64,000 bases of DNA from Orientallactaga sibirica (GCA_036365145.1 JAEOAD010000025.1:29211001-29275000); one strand, 5' to 3'. Counted from the stretch's first letter, positions 34,285 to 44,214 are shown. Program-made: numbers and translations. The notes: a model not told the origin generated them from the sequence alone.

Positions 34285-34466
34285 ATACTTCATTTATTTG
34301 AGAGAGAACTAGTGCGTGCCAGGGCCTCTTGCCGCAACAAACTAGATCAAGATGCCTGTGCCACACTGTGCAACTGGCTTTATACTGGGTGCTGGGGAAT
34401 CAAACCCTGGGCAGTCAGGCATCAAAATCAAGTGCCTTTAACTGCTGATTTAGCTTTCCAGCCCAC
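34285..34466 (-). repeat. B2-type SINE, diverged
   Basis: Antisense: ATTTATTTGAGAGAGAACTA to GCTGATTTAGCTTTCCAGCCC. Confidence 0.85.
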
Positions 34467-34547
34467 AGAATCACGGTTTCTCAATTTTTCCAAGGAGCTT
34501 GACTTGAGTCAGAGGCTCCAAAGCATTCCGATTAAAGAAAAAAGGAG

Positions 34548-34742
34548 GGCTGGAGAGATGGCTTAGCTTAAGGCGCTTGTCTGCAAAGCCAAAGGACCCA
34601 GGTTCAATTCTCCAGGACCCACATAAGCCAGATGCACAAGGAGGTGCATGCATCTGGAGTTCATTTGCAGCAGCTAGAGGCCCTGGAGTGCCCATTCTCT
34701 CTCTCTGTCTCTAATAAGTAAATAAATAATTTTTTTTAAAAC
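34548..34742 (+). repeat. B2-type SINE
   Basis: Sense copy missing a few bases after GGCTTAG (GCTTAGCTTAAGGCGCTTG). Confidence 0.95.
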
Positions 34743-34751
34743 ATAGCGAAA

Positions 34752-34917
34752 GCCGGGCGTGGTGGCGCACGCCTTTAATCCCAGCACTCGGGAGGCAGAG
34801 GTAGGAGGATCGCTGAGAGTTCGAGGCCACCCTGAGAGTATTACATAGTTAATTCCAGGTCAGCCTGGACCAGAGTGAGACCCTACCTCGAAAACAAACA
34901 AACAAACAAAAAAAAAA
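34752..34917 (+). repeat. B1 SINE
   Basis: Sense young B1. 'GAGAGTATTACATAGTT' carries a small insertion relative to GAGACTACATAGTT. Confidence 0.95.
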
Positions 34918-34929
34918 CATAGTGAAAAA

Positions 34930-34950
34930 AAAAATATATATATATATATT
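34930..34950. repeat. (TA)n run
   Basis: About eight TA dinucleotides between A-rich and GTT-rich sequence. Confidence 0.9.
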
Positions 34951-34954
34951 GTTG

Positions 34955-35106
34955 TTGTTGTTTTTGGTTTTTCGAGGTAGGGTTTCACTCTGGTCCTGGC
35001 TGACCTGGAATTAACTATGTAGTTTCAGGGTGGCCTCAAACTCACGGCAATCCTCCTACTTCTGCCTCCCAAGTGCTGGAATTAAAGGCGTGCACAACGC
35101 CCATCT
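34955..35106 (-). repeat. B1 SINE
   Basis: Antisense B1 starting GGTTTTTCGAGGTAGGG. Confidence 0.95.
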
Positions 35107-35121
35107 GAAAAAATATTTTTA

Positions 35122-35335
35122 AGGGCTGGAGGGATGGCTTAGCAGTTAAGGCATTTGCCTGCAAAGCCAAAGGACCCTGGTTCAATTCCCCAGGACCCAC
35201 ATAAGCCAGAAGCACAAGGTGGCGCATGCATCTGGAGTTCATTTGCTATGGCTGGAGGTCCTGGAGCCCCCATTCTCTCTGTCTGTCTCTCTGTCTCTCT
35301 CTCTCTGACTCTTAAATAAATAAAACTTTAAAAAT
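35122..35335 (+). repeat. B2-type SINE
   Basis: Sense full-length copy. Confidence 0.95.
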
Positions 35336-35345
35336 TAAAAAAATG

Positions 35346-35640
35346 GGGCTGGAGAGATGGCTTAGGGGTTAAGGCGCCTGCCTCCTAACCCTCAGAACAC
35401 TGGTTCCAATCTCCAGCTGTTCCAATCTCCAGGTCCCACGTTTAGCCAGATGCAAAGTGACGCAAGGGCGCAATGCCACACTTGACCACAAGGGGGCGCG
35501 CACATCTGGATTTCGTTCTCAGCAGCTGAGACGCTGCTCGCCTGCCCATCTCTGTATTCCTCTCCCCCGTGTGTGTGTGTGTGTGTCTCCCTGTCTCTCT
35601 CTGTGTCTCTCTCCAAAAAAAATAAGATAAAATAAAAAGT
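35346..35640 (+). repeat. B2-type SINE, long subfamily
   Basis: Sense copy with the extra block AAAGTGACGCAAGGGCGCAA…CTTGACCACAAGGGGGCG and CATCTGGATTTCGTTCTCAGC. A 16-bp internal tandem duplication (CTGTTCCAATCTCCAG / GGTTCCAATCTCCAG) is present. Confidence 0.95.
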
Positions 35641-35799
35641 TTTTAAAAAATTTTTTTAAATGACATGAATCTTTAAAAAATATTTTTAAAAGATGTGATA
35701 GAATTAGGATATCAGTACTCTATGACTCTCAGAGAGCTGATGGCTATAGACAATGCGCATAAATGAACACAAAAGATAATTAAGTATATAAATCTATTT
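35641..35799. other. Unassigned intergenic sequence
   Basis: AT-rich, nothing recognised. Confidence 0.4.
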
Positions 35800-35937
35800 T
35801 TAAATAGATTTATTTAAGAGGAGAGAGGGAGAAAGAGATATCATGTATCTGGCTTTATGTGAGATCTGGGGAATTGAACCCAGACCATCAGGATTTGCAA
35901 GCAAATGCCTTTAACAGCTGAGCCATCTCCCCAGCTT
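35800..35937 (-). repeat. B2-type SINE, internally deleted
   Basis: Antisense copy that jumps from GAGAAAGAGATATCATG to ATCTGGCTTTATGTGAGATC. Confidence 0.8.
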
Positions 35938-36029
35938 TAAACATATAAATCTTATCAACCTCTTAATGGAAAAAGACCACGCTGACCAAAAGACATCATT
36001 AGATTATAATCACCAAATTGCAGGCAGTG

Positions 36030-36175
36030 AGTAGGGTGTGGGGCACATGTCTTTAGTGCCAGTACTCATGAGGATGGGGTAGGAGGATTGCTGGGGTTCA
36101 AGACCAGCCTGAACTACAGAGTAAGTTCCAGGCCAGCCTGGAACTAGACTGAGAACTTGCCTCGAAAAACAAACA
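36030..36175 (+). repeat. Old B1 SINE
   Basis: Sense diverged B1: TAGGGTGTGGGGCACATGTC to TGCCTCGAAAAACAAACAAA. Confidence 0.75.
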
Positions 36176-36231
36176 AAAATTACAGACTTTGGAAATACTC
36201 TAAGACAACCAGCTTCAACAAGCAACCTAGT

Positions 36232-36285
36232 GTGTGTGTGTATACATGTGTGTTTGTGTATGTGCTTGTATGTGCATCTATAGGG
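36232..36285. repeat. GT-rich simple repeat
   Basis: Imperfect GTGT/TGTATG run. Confidence 0.8.
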
Positions 36286-36369
36286 GTGATAGGAAGTCTA
36301 CAAATAAAGAGATTTTAGAAACATCAAATTATAACTGGTAAGCCTTATGTCTAATGATTCAAATGTATT

Positions 36370-36512
36370 ACTTTTTTTTTTTTTCTTTTTTTTTCCCAAT
36401 GTAGGGTCTCACTCTAGCCCAGGCTGATCTGGAATTTACTCTGTAGTCTCAGGCTGGCCTCATACTCAGGGCAATCCTCCTATCTCTGCCTCTCGAGTGA
36501 TGGGATTAAAGG
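36370..36512 (-). repeat. B1 SINE
   Basis: Antisense B1 starting with a T-rich run. Its CCACCACGCCCGGC end is lost. Confidence 0.9.
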
Positions 36513-36514
36513 AT

Positions 36515-36657
36515 AAAAAATATTTTATTTATTTATTTGAGAGACTGAAAGAGGCAAATAGAGAGAGGAAGGGAAGGAGATTGGGCATACCAGGGCCTCC
36601 TGCAGTGGCAGAAGAACTCTAGACACATGTGTCACCTTGTGCATCTGGCTTTATTTT
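36515..36657 (-). repeat. B2-type SINE, truncated
   Basis: Antisense copy ending at GTGCATCTGGCTTTA, where the next B1 begins. The tRNA-like head is missing. Confidence 0.85.
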
Positions 36658-36820
36658 TTTTTTAATTATTTTTTTGATTTTTTGAGGTAGGGTCTCACTC
36701 TGGCCCAGGCTGACCTGGAATTCACTCTGTAGTCTCAGGGTGGCCTCGAACTCATGGCAATCCTCCTACCTCTGCCTCCCAAGTGCTGGGGTTAAAGGTG
36801 TGCACCACCCTGCCCAGCTT
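36658..36820 (-). repeat. B1 SINE
   Basis: Antisense B1, TTTGAGGTAGGGTCTCACTC to CACCACCCTGCCCAGC. Confidence 0.95.
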
Positions 36821-36829
36821 ATTTTGTTT

Positions 36830-37050
36830 TTTAAAATATACTTTATTTATTTATTTGAGAGAGAGAGAAAGAGGTAGAGTGAGAGAGAGAAAGGGAGAGA
36901 ATCAGCTCTCCAGGGCCTCCAGCCACACAAACAAACTCCAGATGCAGGTGCTTCCTTGTGCATCTGGCATACATGGGTCCTGGGGAATTGAACCAGGGTC
37001 CTTTGGCTTTGCAGGCAAATGCCTAAACCACTAAGCCATCTTCTCCAGCC
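36830..37050 (-). repeat. B2-type SINE
   Basis: Antisense full-length copy ending CTAAGCCATCTTCTCCAGCCC. Confidence 0.95.
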
Positions 37051-37054
37051 CTTT

Positions 37055-37186
37055 ATTTTGTGTTCTTTTGGGAAGTAGGTCTTGCTCTAGGCCAGGTCAA
37101 CCTGGAATTAGTCTTATGCTGGCCTCAAACTCATATCGATCCTCCTACCTCAGCCTCCTGGGCTGGGTGCACCACCACATTTGGCT
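37055..37186 (-). repeat. Old B1 SINE
   Basis: Antisense diverged B1, GGAAGTAGGTCTTGCTCTAG to CACCACCACATTTGGC. Confidence 0.8.
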
Positions 37187-37311
37187 TTTACTTTTTTTTA
37201 AAGCATAATATTTGTGAGACAATTAGAAATTTGAGCATAGGCTATTTAGTGATTTGAGGAATTAGTGTTAAAATTTTGGCATAATGAAATTATGATTAAA
37301 AAGATTTATTA

Positions 37312-37482
37312 CTGCCAGGTGTGGTGGCACATGCCTTTAATCCCAGCACTCAGGAGGCAGAGGCAGGAGGATCGCGGTCAGTTTGAAGCAACCCTGACAC
37401 TACATAGTTAATTCCAGGTCAGCCTGGGCCAGAGTGAGACCCTACCTTGAAAAAACAAAAAACAAAACAAACAAAAAAAAAA
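37312..37482 (+). repeat. B1 SINE
   Basis: Sense B1. AAAGATTTATTACTGCC precedes it and recurs before the next B1, so this pair shares a duplicated target. Confidence 0.95.
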
Positions 37483-37491
37483 GATTTATTA

Positions 37492-37660
37492 CTGCCGGGC
37501 ATGGTGGTACACACCTTTAATCCCAACACTTGGGAGACAGAGGTAGGAGGATCCCCATGAGTTCAACTACCCTGAAACTACATAGTGAATTCCAGGTCAG
37601 CCTGAGCTAGAGTAAGACACTACCTCAAAAAACAAACAAACAAACAAACAAAACAATAAC
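37492..37660 (+). repeat. B1 SINE
   Basis: Sense B1 inserted beside the previous one at AAGATTTATTACTGCC. Confidence 0.95.
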
Positions 37661-37664
37661 AATG

Positions 37665-37935
37665 GGCTGGACAGATGGCTTAGCAGTTAAGGCGCCTGCC
37701 TGCTAAGTCTAAGAACCCAGTTCCAATCTCCAGGCCCCACGTTTAGCCAGATGCAGTGATGCAAGGGTGCAATGCTGCACTTGACCACAAGGGGGCGCAC
37801 ACATCTAGATTTTGTTCACAGCAGCTGAGAGACTGCTGGCGTGCCCATCTCTATCTGTCTCCCTCTCCCTGTCTATCTGTCTCTCTCTGTGTCTCTCTCC
37901 AAAAATAAATAAAATAATAATAAAATATTTTAAAA
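37665..37935 (+). repeat. B2-type SINE, long subfamily
   Basis: Sense copy with TGATGCAAGGGTGCAATGC and TTGACCACAAGGGGGCGC. AAAGATTTATTACTTACAG follows it at about 37953, a third copy of the target. Confidence 0.95.
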
Positions 37936-38011
37936 AAACAATAACAATAAAAAAGATTTATTACTTACAGAGACATGTATTAAGATAATGCATCAATATT
38001 TGCAAGTGATG

Positions 38012-38155
38012 AGCCTGGTGTGGTGGCGCACGCCTTTAATCCCAGCACTCGGGAGGCAGAGATAGAAGGATCACTGTGAGCTCAAGGCCACCCTGAGACT
38101 ACATAGTGAATTCCAGGTCAGCCTGGGCTAGAGTGAGACCCTACCTTGGGAAAAG
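38012..38155 (+). repeat. B1 SINE
   Basis: Sense B1 with CCTGGTGTGGTGGCGCACGC head. Confidence 0.95.
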
Positions 38156-38168
38156 AAAATTGCAAATG

Positions 38169-38355
38169 ATGGGCTGGAGAGAAGTTTCAGTGGTTAAGGC
38201 ACTTGCCTGCAAAGCCTAATGATCCAGGTCTGATTACAAAGTGGCGCGTTCATCTGGAGTTCATTTGTAGCAGTTTGAGGCCCTGACATGCCTATTTTCT
38301 CTCTCTGTGTGTCTCTCTCTTTATCTCTGCTTGCAAATAAATAAATAAAATATTT
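38169..38355 (+). repeat. B2-type SINE, internally deleted
   Basis: Sense copy that jumps from CAGGTCTGATTAC to AAAGTGGCGCGTTCATCTGG, losing the CCCAGGACCCACGTAAGCC segment. Confidence 0.9.
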
Positions 38356-38507
38356 TTAAAAATTAAAAATTCAAGTGATCAGAAGGGGAAAACCACCTTG
38401 TTGTGAAAGGTGCAGTATTTATGACACCTGACGTTTCAATGCTCACAATGAAAGCTAGAGGATACTGAAGTTATGTCCTTGATGTGGTCATTGTAGTTTA
38501 TTTATTT

Positions 38508-38718
38508 TAGTTTTTTTTTTTCTCTCTTTCTTTCTTTCTTTCTTTCTTTCTTTTCTTTTTTCTTTTTTTTTTTTTTTTTGTGAGGTAGGGTCTTGCTCTA
38601 GCCTAGGCTGACCTGGAATTCACTATGTAGTCTCAGGGTGGCCTCGAACTCACAGCGATCCTCCTACCTCTGCCTCCTGAGTACTGGGATTAAAGGCATG
38701 CACCACCACATCCTGCTA
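38508..38718 (-). repeat. B1 SINE with CTTT-rich tail
   Basis: Antisense B1. Its poly-T has grown into TTTC repeats (38520-38580). Confidence 0.95.
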
Positions 38719-38735
38719 TTTTAGTTTCTTAATCT

Positions 38736-39121
38736 ATGAGACAAGGAAGGGTTCCCTGAAAACTAAAGGGAACTAAACAGTTAATAGCTATCCCTAAAGC
38801 TTGCAGGCAATAAAGAAGTTTGGCACCTTCCCTGATGGATGTACTCCCCTTAGCCTAGATGGCCTTGAAGGACCAGAGACCATCTGAGTCTCCTCCCTTA
38901 GACTTTCCTGGCTGAAGAAGCCTATTCTTATCTGGTGTGCCTTATCCAGTCTGTTTTTCTTAGGATTCTCCTTATAAACTTACACGCTAGCCTGGCTCAG
39001 TGCTTCAGCCTTTATCCCACAGGAAAGCTGAGGTCCCTCGCTATTCCTCTCAATAAAACAGTCTGTCTGTAGAGTTCAAAGTTCGGTGTTTCCTTTGCTT
39101 TTCTCTTATACTTTCCTTACA
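38736..39121 (+). mobile_element. Candidate solo LTR
   Basis: About 386 bp starting TGAGACAAGG and ending CTTTCCTTACA (TG…CA ends). It has a TATA-like TTATAAAC at about 38972, a CTCAATAAAACAG polyadenylation signal at about 39050 and a T-rich U5-like end. No retroviral genes flank it. A clean target duplication could not be confirmed, so the boundaries are provisional. Confidence 0.55.
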
Positions 39122-39218
39122 GACAGAATTGAACTATGTACTTCAGCTAGCCTTGAACTCATAATAGTCCTGTTTCAGTTTCCTGGATGCTGGGTTTACA
39201 GGTGTGCAACATTTTGAA
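39122..39218 (-). repeat. Old B1 fragment
   Basis: Antisense: AATTGAACTATGTACTTCAG and GGATGCTGGGTTTACAGGTG keep B1 order. Confidence 0.6.
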
Positions 39219-39880
39219 TGGCTTTTTTGTACACAATCAAGTGTTCGAATATAGCCACCTGCCAAGAGCCCTTTCTCCCTAGCTGCCTGTGTGGCCCAGG
39301 AGACCACCTGCCTCCTGTGGTGCTTCATCCCCTCTCAGGGGCTTCCGTGACTGCTGTGAGGGCAACGATCATGCCTCACTGCCTCATGATGGACGATAAG
39401 CCGGTGATGTTAGGTCACAGCCAGGGCTCCTCTGGAAGGAGAGCTAGCTCAGAGCCCATGCCAGAACATTCTGAGCTGGTGGTCAGCTTCTGGGTACCGG
39501 AGTGCCTCTGTATTTTTGGCATTTGGAACTATACCTGGAGTACACATGAAGGAGTATTAGTAATATCTTCATCTCAAGGGGTGTGGGGGTGTTTAGTGTT
39601 GTGAGGAACGGGTGGTCTGTAACCCTAATGGAAGTAGCAAGCGATCATTGAGGACACCTTCCAATACGAGTCCATCCCTGAATGCACCTCAACTGGTCTG
39701 ATGAGTCTCCTGGGGAGCGGGCCACAAGTCCAATCAGAGAGCAGTTGTTTTCTCATATAACAGACATGCCACCTTGGCACCAGTTGGTACATTTGGCTTG
39801 GATGTCCAGCCGTAAAACTTGCAGGGTCCACTGCTTGGTTTGTCAGTGTCCTGCAGCCCAGGGTTAACATGGCCCAGTGG
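39219..39880 (-). repeat. Possible L1 3' UTR fragment
   Basis: The segment with CCAATCAGAGAGCAGTTG, ATAACAGACATGCCACCTTGG, CACCAGTTGGTACATTTGGC and CTTGCAGGGTCCACTGCTTG resembles a text found antisense in rodent L1 3' regions (from memory). 39219-39600 is less clear. No coding gene is recognised. Confidence 0.45.
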
Positions 39881-39914
39881 TATGAGACAGTGAGAGGAGG
39901 ATGTGTAGGGAGCT

Positions 39915-40013
39915 CAGAGATTCGAACAGCCCAGGCCGGCCTTCAATTTGGGATTCTCCTACCTCTGCCTCCTGAGTGCCAGGAACACAGCCTTGTGCCA
40001 CCGTGCCTGGCTT
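39915..40013 (-). repeat. B1 SINE fragment
   Basis: Antisense: AGCCCAGGCCGGCCTTCAAT to GTGCCACCGTGCCTGGC. Confidence 0.8.
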
Positions 40014-40165
40014 TGACTTGGCTCTTAGAGGAGGTTCTACACAATACATGAAAGCTCCCCCCTTTATTTCTGGTGGTGCACACTGCTCTCTTGTGTGGAT
40101 AGGGTACACTTTGTCTAACCAGCATGCTATGGCTGGACATGAAATTGCTTCAAAGATTTGCTTTT

Positions 40166-40798
40166 TTATTTTTTTTTTTTTTTCTTTTCTTTTCTTTTTT
40201 TTTTATTCTTTTTTCTTGCTTTTTTTTAATTATTATTTTTTATTGACTTTTAATCTTACATACCAAAAAACCCCACCTGATATTTCCCTCCCCTCCCCCA
40301 TTCCACTTTAGAACTCCAGTCTCCATCATATCCCCTCCCTCTCTCCATTAGTCTCTCTCCTAATTTGGTGACATCATCTTTCTCTTCTATTTTGAGGGTC
40401 TTGCAAAGATATTGCTAGGCACTGCAAGATCATGGATATCAAGGCCAATTTCTGTCTGGGCAGTTGCATTGTAAGAGGTCATATCCTTCCTTTGGCTCTT
40501 CCATTCTATCCGCCCCCTCTTCCGCAATGGTCCCTGAGCCATTGGAGGGTGTGACAGAGGTGTTTTAGTACTAGGCACTCCTCCATCCCTTCTTCTCAGC
40601 ACTATGTTGCCTTTTGGGTCATCCCAGTGGTCATCACCATCTGAAAAGAGAAGCTTCTCTAACCAGAAGTGAGAGTAGCGTTAATTTGTGAACATGATCA
40701 TTTAGTGTAATGTCCCCAGGGCAGCTTGGTGGGAATAATATATACATTTAGTCAGATATGAGCAGGCTTATACCCCCAAGGCTCATGACCTCACCTAC
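40166..40798 (-). mobile_element. 5'-truncated L1, antisense
   Basis: Starts with a long T-rich run (tail complement) followed by about 550 bp that read as an L1 3' UTR on the minus strand (phrases such as GATATTGCTAGGCACTGC and CACCATCTGAAAAGAGAAGC). It is bounded by a 15-bp direct repeat CAAAGATTTGCTTTT at 40151-40165 and 40799-40813, the expected target-site duplication. No open reading frame. Confidence 0.85.
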
Positions 40799-40814
40799 CA
40801 AAGATTTGCTTTTA

Positions 40815-40945
40815 AGCCAGGTGTGGGAGTGCATGGCCTTTACTCACAACACTTGGGAGGTAGAGGTAGGAGGATCACCATGAGTTCAAGACCACCCTAC
40901 ATAGAGAATTTCAGGTCAACCTGGGCCAGAGTGAGACCCTACCTC

Positions 40946-41000
<55 letters not shown>
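40815..41000 (+). repeat. B1 SINE with (CA)n tail
   Basis: Sense diverged B1 whose tail has become a CA repeat of about 26 units (40948-41000). Confidence 0.95.
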
Positions 41001-41001
<1 letters not shown>

Positions 41002-41079
41002 TTATGTTTCTAAAAGCCCGGTTGCAATTAAGTTTTCTTGTAATTTTACACCTGTGTCAATATAGCTCCATTGTCTCTG

Positions 41080-41170
41080 TCTCATGGTGAGGGCAGCTGA
41101 GGCTCATGGTGATGAAAAGATTGCTATGTCTAAGGTCACAGAAGGAAACTCTGTAGGCCAGCCCCAGAGA
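41080..41170 (-). repeat. Possible MIR fragment
   Basis: GAGGGCAGCTGAGGCTCATG followed by TCTAAGGTCACAGAAGG resembles the antisense MIR core (…GAAACTGAGGCTCAGAG…CAAGGTCACAC…). Confidence 0.5.
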
Positions 41171-41440
41171 GCATTTCTCTCCTCCACAGCCCCAGCCTGC
41201 ATTGTATTTGCACAGCAGTCACTGTTCACGTGCTGCAGTTTGAGTGTCAGGCCTCGCACATCCATAGTACTGATGGTCTGGTCCCTGCTCTGGTGACCCC
41301 TCACTCCAGGGTTGGGCATGGAGGAGAGGCAGGATGAGTTTCTGAGCAAAGCCCCAAAGGATGAGGGATAGGAAGAAGGGGGACAAGGCCCTGTTAGTCA
41401 GAGGGGTGGTTCCAGAATGCACGATGAATGGCAGACGACG

Positions 41441-41620
41441 TGGCCGCAGCATCTGTGATGTGATGTGATGTGATGTGATGTGATGTGATGTGATGTGATG
41501 TGATGTGGGGTGGGGTGGGGGCTGGCAGCCCCTGTGTCCCAGGGGTGGAGTGGCCGCAGCATCTGTGATGTGTGTGTGGGGGGTGGGCAGTGGCAGCCAC
41601 TGTGTCCCAGGTGTGGAGCA
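41441..41620 (+). repeat. (GTGAT)n pentamer and 110-bp duplication
   Basis: About eleven GTGAT units at 41456-41506. The pentamer is embedded in a roughly 110-bp unit (GTGGCCGCAGCATCTGTGATG … GGCAGCC.CTGTGTCCCAGG.GTGGAG) present twice, at 41441-41550 and 41551-41620. Only the first copy carries the expanded pentamer. Confidence 0.9.
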
Positions 41621-41679
41621 CAGGTTTAATTATTTAGAAGCCCATGTGATTTCTGGGGAAAGGCTAACTTTTGTGTCTT

Positions 41680-41920
41680 ACTTTATTTACTTTTCTTTCT
41701 TTTTCTTCTTCATTTTAAAGCTTTTATTTATTTTATTTGAGAGAGAGAGGGAGGAAGATAGAAAGAGAATGGGTGTGCCAGGGCCTCCAGCCACTGCAAA
41801 TGAACTCCAGACGCATGCGCCACCTTGTGTAGCTGGCTTAGGTGGGTCCTGGGGAATTGAACTTGGGTCCTTTGGCTTTGCAGGCAAGCATCTTAACTGT
41901 TAAGCCATCTCTCCAGTACC
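41680..41920 (-). repeat. B2-type SINE
   Basis: Antisense full-length copy ending GTTAAGCCATCTCTCCAG. Confidence 0.95.
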
Positions 41921-41924
41921 ACCC

Positions 41925-42042
41925 CCTTTTTGGAGGCAAGGGTCTCACTGTAGCCCAGCCTGACATGGCACTCACTCTGTAGCTCCAGATTGGCCTTGAA
42001 CGCACAGCAATCTTCCTACCTCAGCCTCCTGAGTGCTGGGAT
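41925..42042 (-). repeat. Old B1 SINE
   Basis: Antisense diverged B1; the end (GATGTGTCTTACTT) joins the next SINE. TGTGTCTTACTTTT recurs at about 42317 as a target duplication. Confidence 0.8.
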
Positions 42043-42045
42043 GTG

Positions 42046-42318
42046 TCTTACTTTTTTTTTTTTTTTTTTTTTTTTTTGAGAAAGACACAGAGAGAGACAG
42101 AAGAGAGGGAAAGGAAGACAGATAGAGAATGGGTGTGCCAGCAGCCTCTCAGCTGCTGCGAATGAACTCCAGACGTGTGCGCCCCCTTGTGGTCAAGCGC
42201 GGCATTGCGCCCTTGAGTCACTTTGCATCTGGCTAAAGGTGGGACCTGGAGATCGGAACTGAGGTTCTTAGGCTTAGCAGACAGGCGCCTTAACCGCTAA
42301 GCCATCTCTCCAGCCCTG
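42046..42318 (-). repeat. B2-type SINE, long subfamily
   Basis: Antisense copy with CCCTTGTGGTCAAGCGCGGC and CTTGAGTCACTTTGCATCTG, flanked by TGTGTCTTACTTTT repeats. Confidence 0.95.
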
Positions 42319-42720
42319 TGTCTTACTTTTAGTGATGTATAAAGAGCTGTGTGGGAAAGCCAAGCCCCGGGTCAGCAGGGCGCCACTTAATAGCACTTCT
42401 CACCAAGTGATACCACTGACAGCGTTTGCTTTTGTGTTCTGGATGAGTTGGCACCATCCAGTGCTGCTTTAATTGTCTCGCTAATGAGAAGAGAGTAGAG
42501 GACTTAATATGTAAATGATACATCTGCACCGGGAGGAGGATAAATCCTCCCAGCAGGCTGAGGAACCAAGCGGGAAGAAGCTCCCAGAGAGAAGCGGTGG
42601 GGGAAATGAGTCATGGGGCGCAGCGTGCCAGACTCCAGAGACCCTGTGGCAGCCATCGTCCTGTGGTCACGTTTTGTGCAGAACTTAGTGTCCATAAACA
42701 TCATCTGTTGCAGTAAATTG
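42319..42720. other. Repeat-free island, possible conserved element
   Basis: About 400 bp without SINE sequence in a SINE-dense area. 42470-42560 holds TTTAATTGTCTCGCTAATGA, CTTAATATGTAAATGAT and a GGAGGAGGATAAATCCTCC palindrome, a cluster of homeodomain-like TAAT cores. No coding potential. Confidence 0.5.
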
Positions 42721-42721
42721 A

Positions 42722-42885
42722 GTTTTTTTGTTTGTTTGTTTTTCGAGGTAGGGTCTCACTATAGCCCAAGCTGATGACCTGGAATTCACTATGTAAGTCT
42801 CAGGTCAGAGTGGCCTCGAACTCACGGCAATCCTCTGCCTCCCGAGTGCTGGGATTAAACGTGTGGGTCACCACGCCCAGCTGAG
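42722..42885 (-). repeat. B1 SINE with small insertions
   Basis: Antisense B1 with extra GATGA and AGGTCAG insertions (AAGCTGATGACCTGGAATTC, CTCAGGTCAGAGTGGCC). Confidence 0.95.
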
Positions 42886-42892
42886 ATTCTCA

Positions 42893-43078
42893 TTTTGTAT
42901 TTTTATTTATTTATTTGAAGAAGAGAGAGAAAAAGCAAAAGAGAGAGAGAGAAGGAGCATTCCAGGGCCTTTAGCCACTGCAAATAAGCTCCAGATGCAT
43001 TTGCCACCTTGTGCATCTGGCTTATGTGGGTCCTGGCAGTCGAACCTGGGTTCTTTGCTAAGCCATCTCTCCAGCCCA
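42893..43078 (-). repeat. B2-type SINE
   Basis: Antisense copy with a deletion before GCTAAGCCATCTCTCCAGCCC. Confidence 0.95.
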
Positions 43079-43194
43079 AGATTTTCATTTTAAAGAGTAT
43101 CGTCTGTATAGTTCTATTTGTTTTTAATTGGTGAGTTGCTGTTGCTTTATATTTTCTGTGCCACAAATATATATTTATATCCAATATTATGTCT

Positions 43195-43402
43195 ATATAT
43201 TTTTTTAGAGAAAGCAAGAGTGAGAGATTTGGCAAGCCAGTCCCTCAGCCACTCTAATCCATCTCCAGGCGCTTGTGCCACCTAGTGTTCATGTGCAACC
43301 TTTGTGTGCCTGGCTTACTTGGGATCTGGAGAGAGATAGAATATGGGTCCTTTGGCTTCTCAGGCAAGCACCTTAAGTGCTAAGCCATCTCTCCAGCCCT
43401 TA
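43195..43402 (-). repeat. B2-type SINE, third subfamily
   Basis: Antisense copy with GCCACCTAGTGTTCATGTGC and CCTTTGTGTGCCTGGCTTAC, a block shared with 57930-58122 but absent from the common copies. Confidence 0.9.
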
Positions 43403-43459
43403 TGTCTATATCTATTTAAATGACAAATAATGACCATCATTGAGGTTATGGAAATTTTT

Positions 43460-43622
43460 TTTGCTGTTGTTTTCTTTTTCTTTTCTTTCTTTCTTTTTCT
43501 TTTTCTTTTTTTTTTTTCTGAGGGAGGGTCTCACTCTGGTCCAGGCTGACCTGGAATTAACTATGTAGTCTCAGGGTGGCCTCAAACTCACAGGGATCCT
43601 CCTACCTCTGCCACCCAAGCGC
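43460..43622 (-). repeat. B1 SINE with CTTT tail
   Basis: Antisense B1. The right end is lost after CCACCCAAGCGCC. Confidence 0.9.
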
Positions 43623-43634
43623 CATAAATATAGT

Positions 43635-43852
43635 TTTTGAAAATATATTTTTATTTATTTATTTGCAAGGAGAGAGAGAGAGAGAATGGATGAGAATGGG
43701 TACATCAGGGCCTTTTGCCACTGAAGATGAACTCTGGATTCATGTGCTACTTTGTACATCTGTCTTCATGTGAGTACTGGGGAAAAGAACCTGGGCCATC
43801 AGGCTTTGTTAGCAAGCATCCTTAATCATTGAGCCATCTCTCTGGCCCCATA
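43635..43852 (-). repeat. B2-type SINE
   Basis: Antisense copy ending TTGAGCCATCTCTCTGGCCCC. Confidence 0.9.
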
Positions 43853-43934
43853 AATGCAGTTTTGAAAACATCATCATTCTTTTTGGAGGATAGTTGAGTG
43901 ACATGTACCTAAAGCCATTAAAATACCATATATA

Positions 43935-44084
43935 TATTTGGTTTTTTGAGGTAGGGTCTCACTCTGGCCCAGGCTGACTGGAATTCACTATGTAGTCTCA
44001 GGGTGGCCTCGAACTTACAGCAATCCTCCCACCTCTGCCTCCCAAATGCTGGAATTAAAGATGTGCACCACCACGCCTGGCTCA
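43935..44084 (-). repeat. B1 SINE
   Basis: Antisense B1, GGTTTTTTGAGGTAGGGTC to CACCACGCCTGGC. Confidence 0.95.
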
Positions 44085-44164
44085 TTTTTTTTTTTTTTTT
44101 TTTTTTTGAGGCAGGGTCTTATTATAGCCCAGGCTGACTTGGAACTCACTCTATAGCTCCGGCT

Positions 44165-44214
<50 letters not shown>

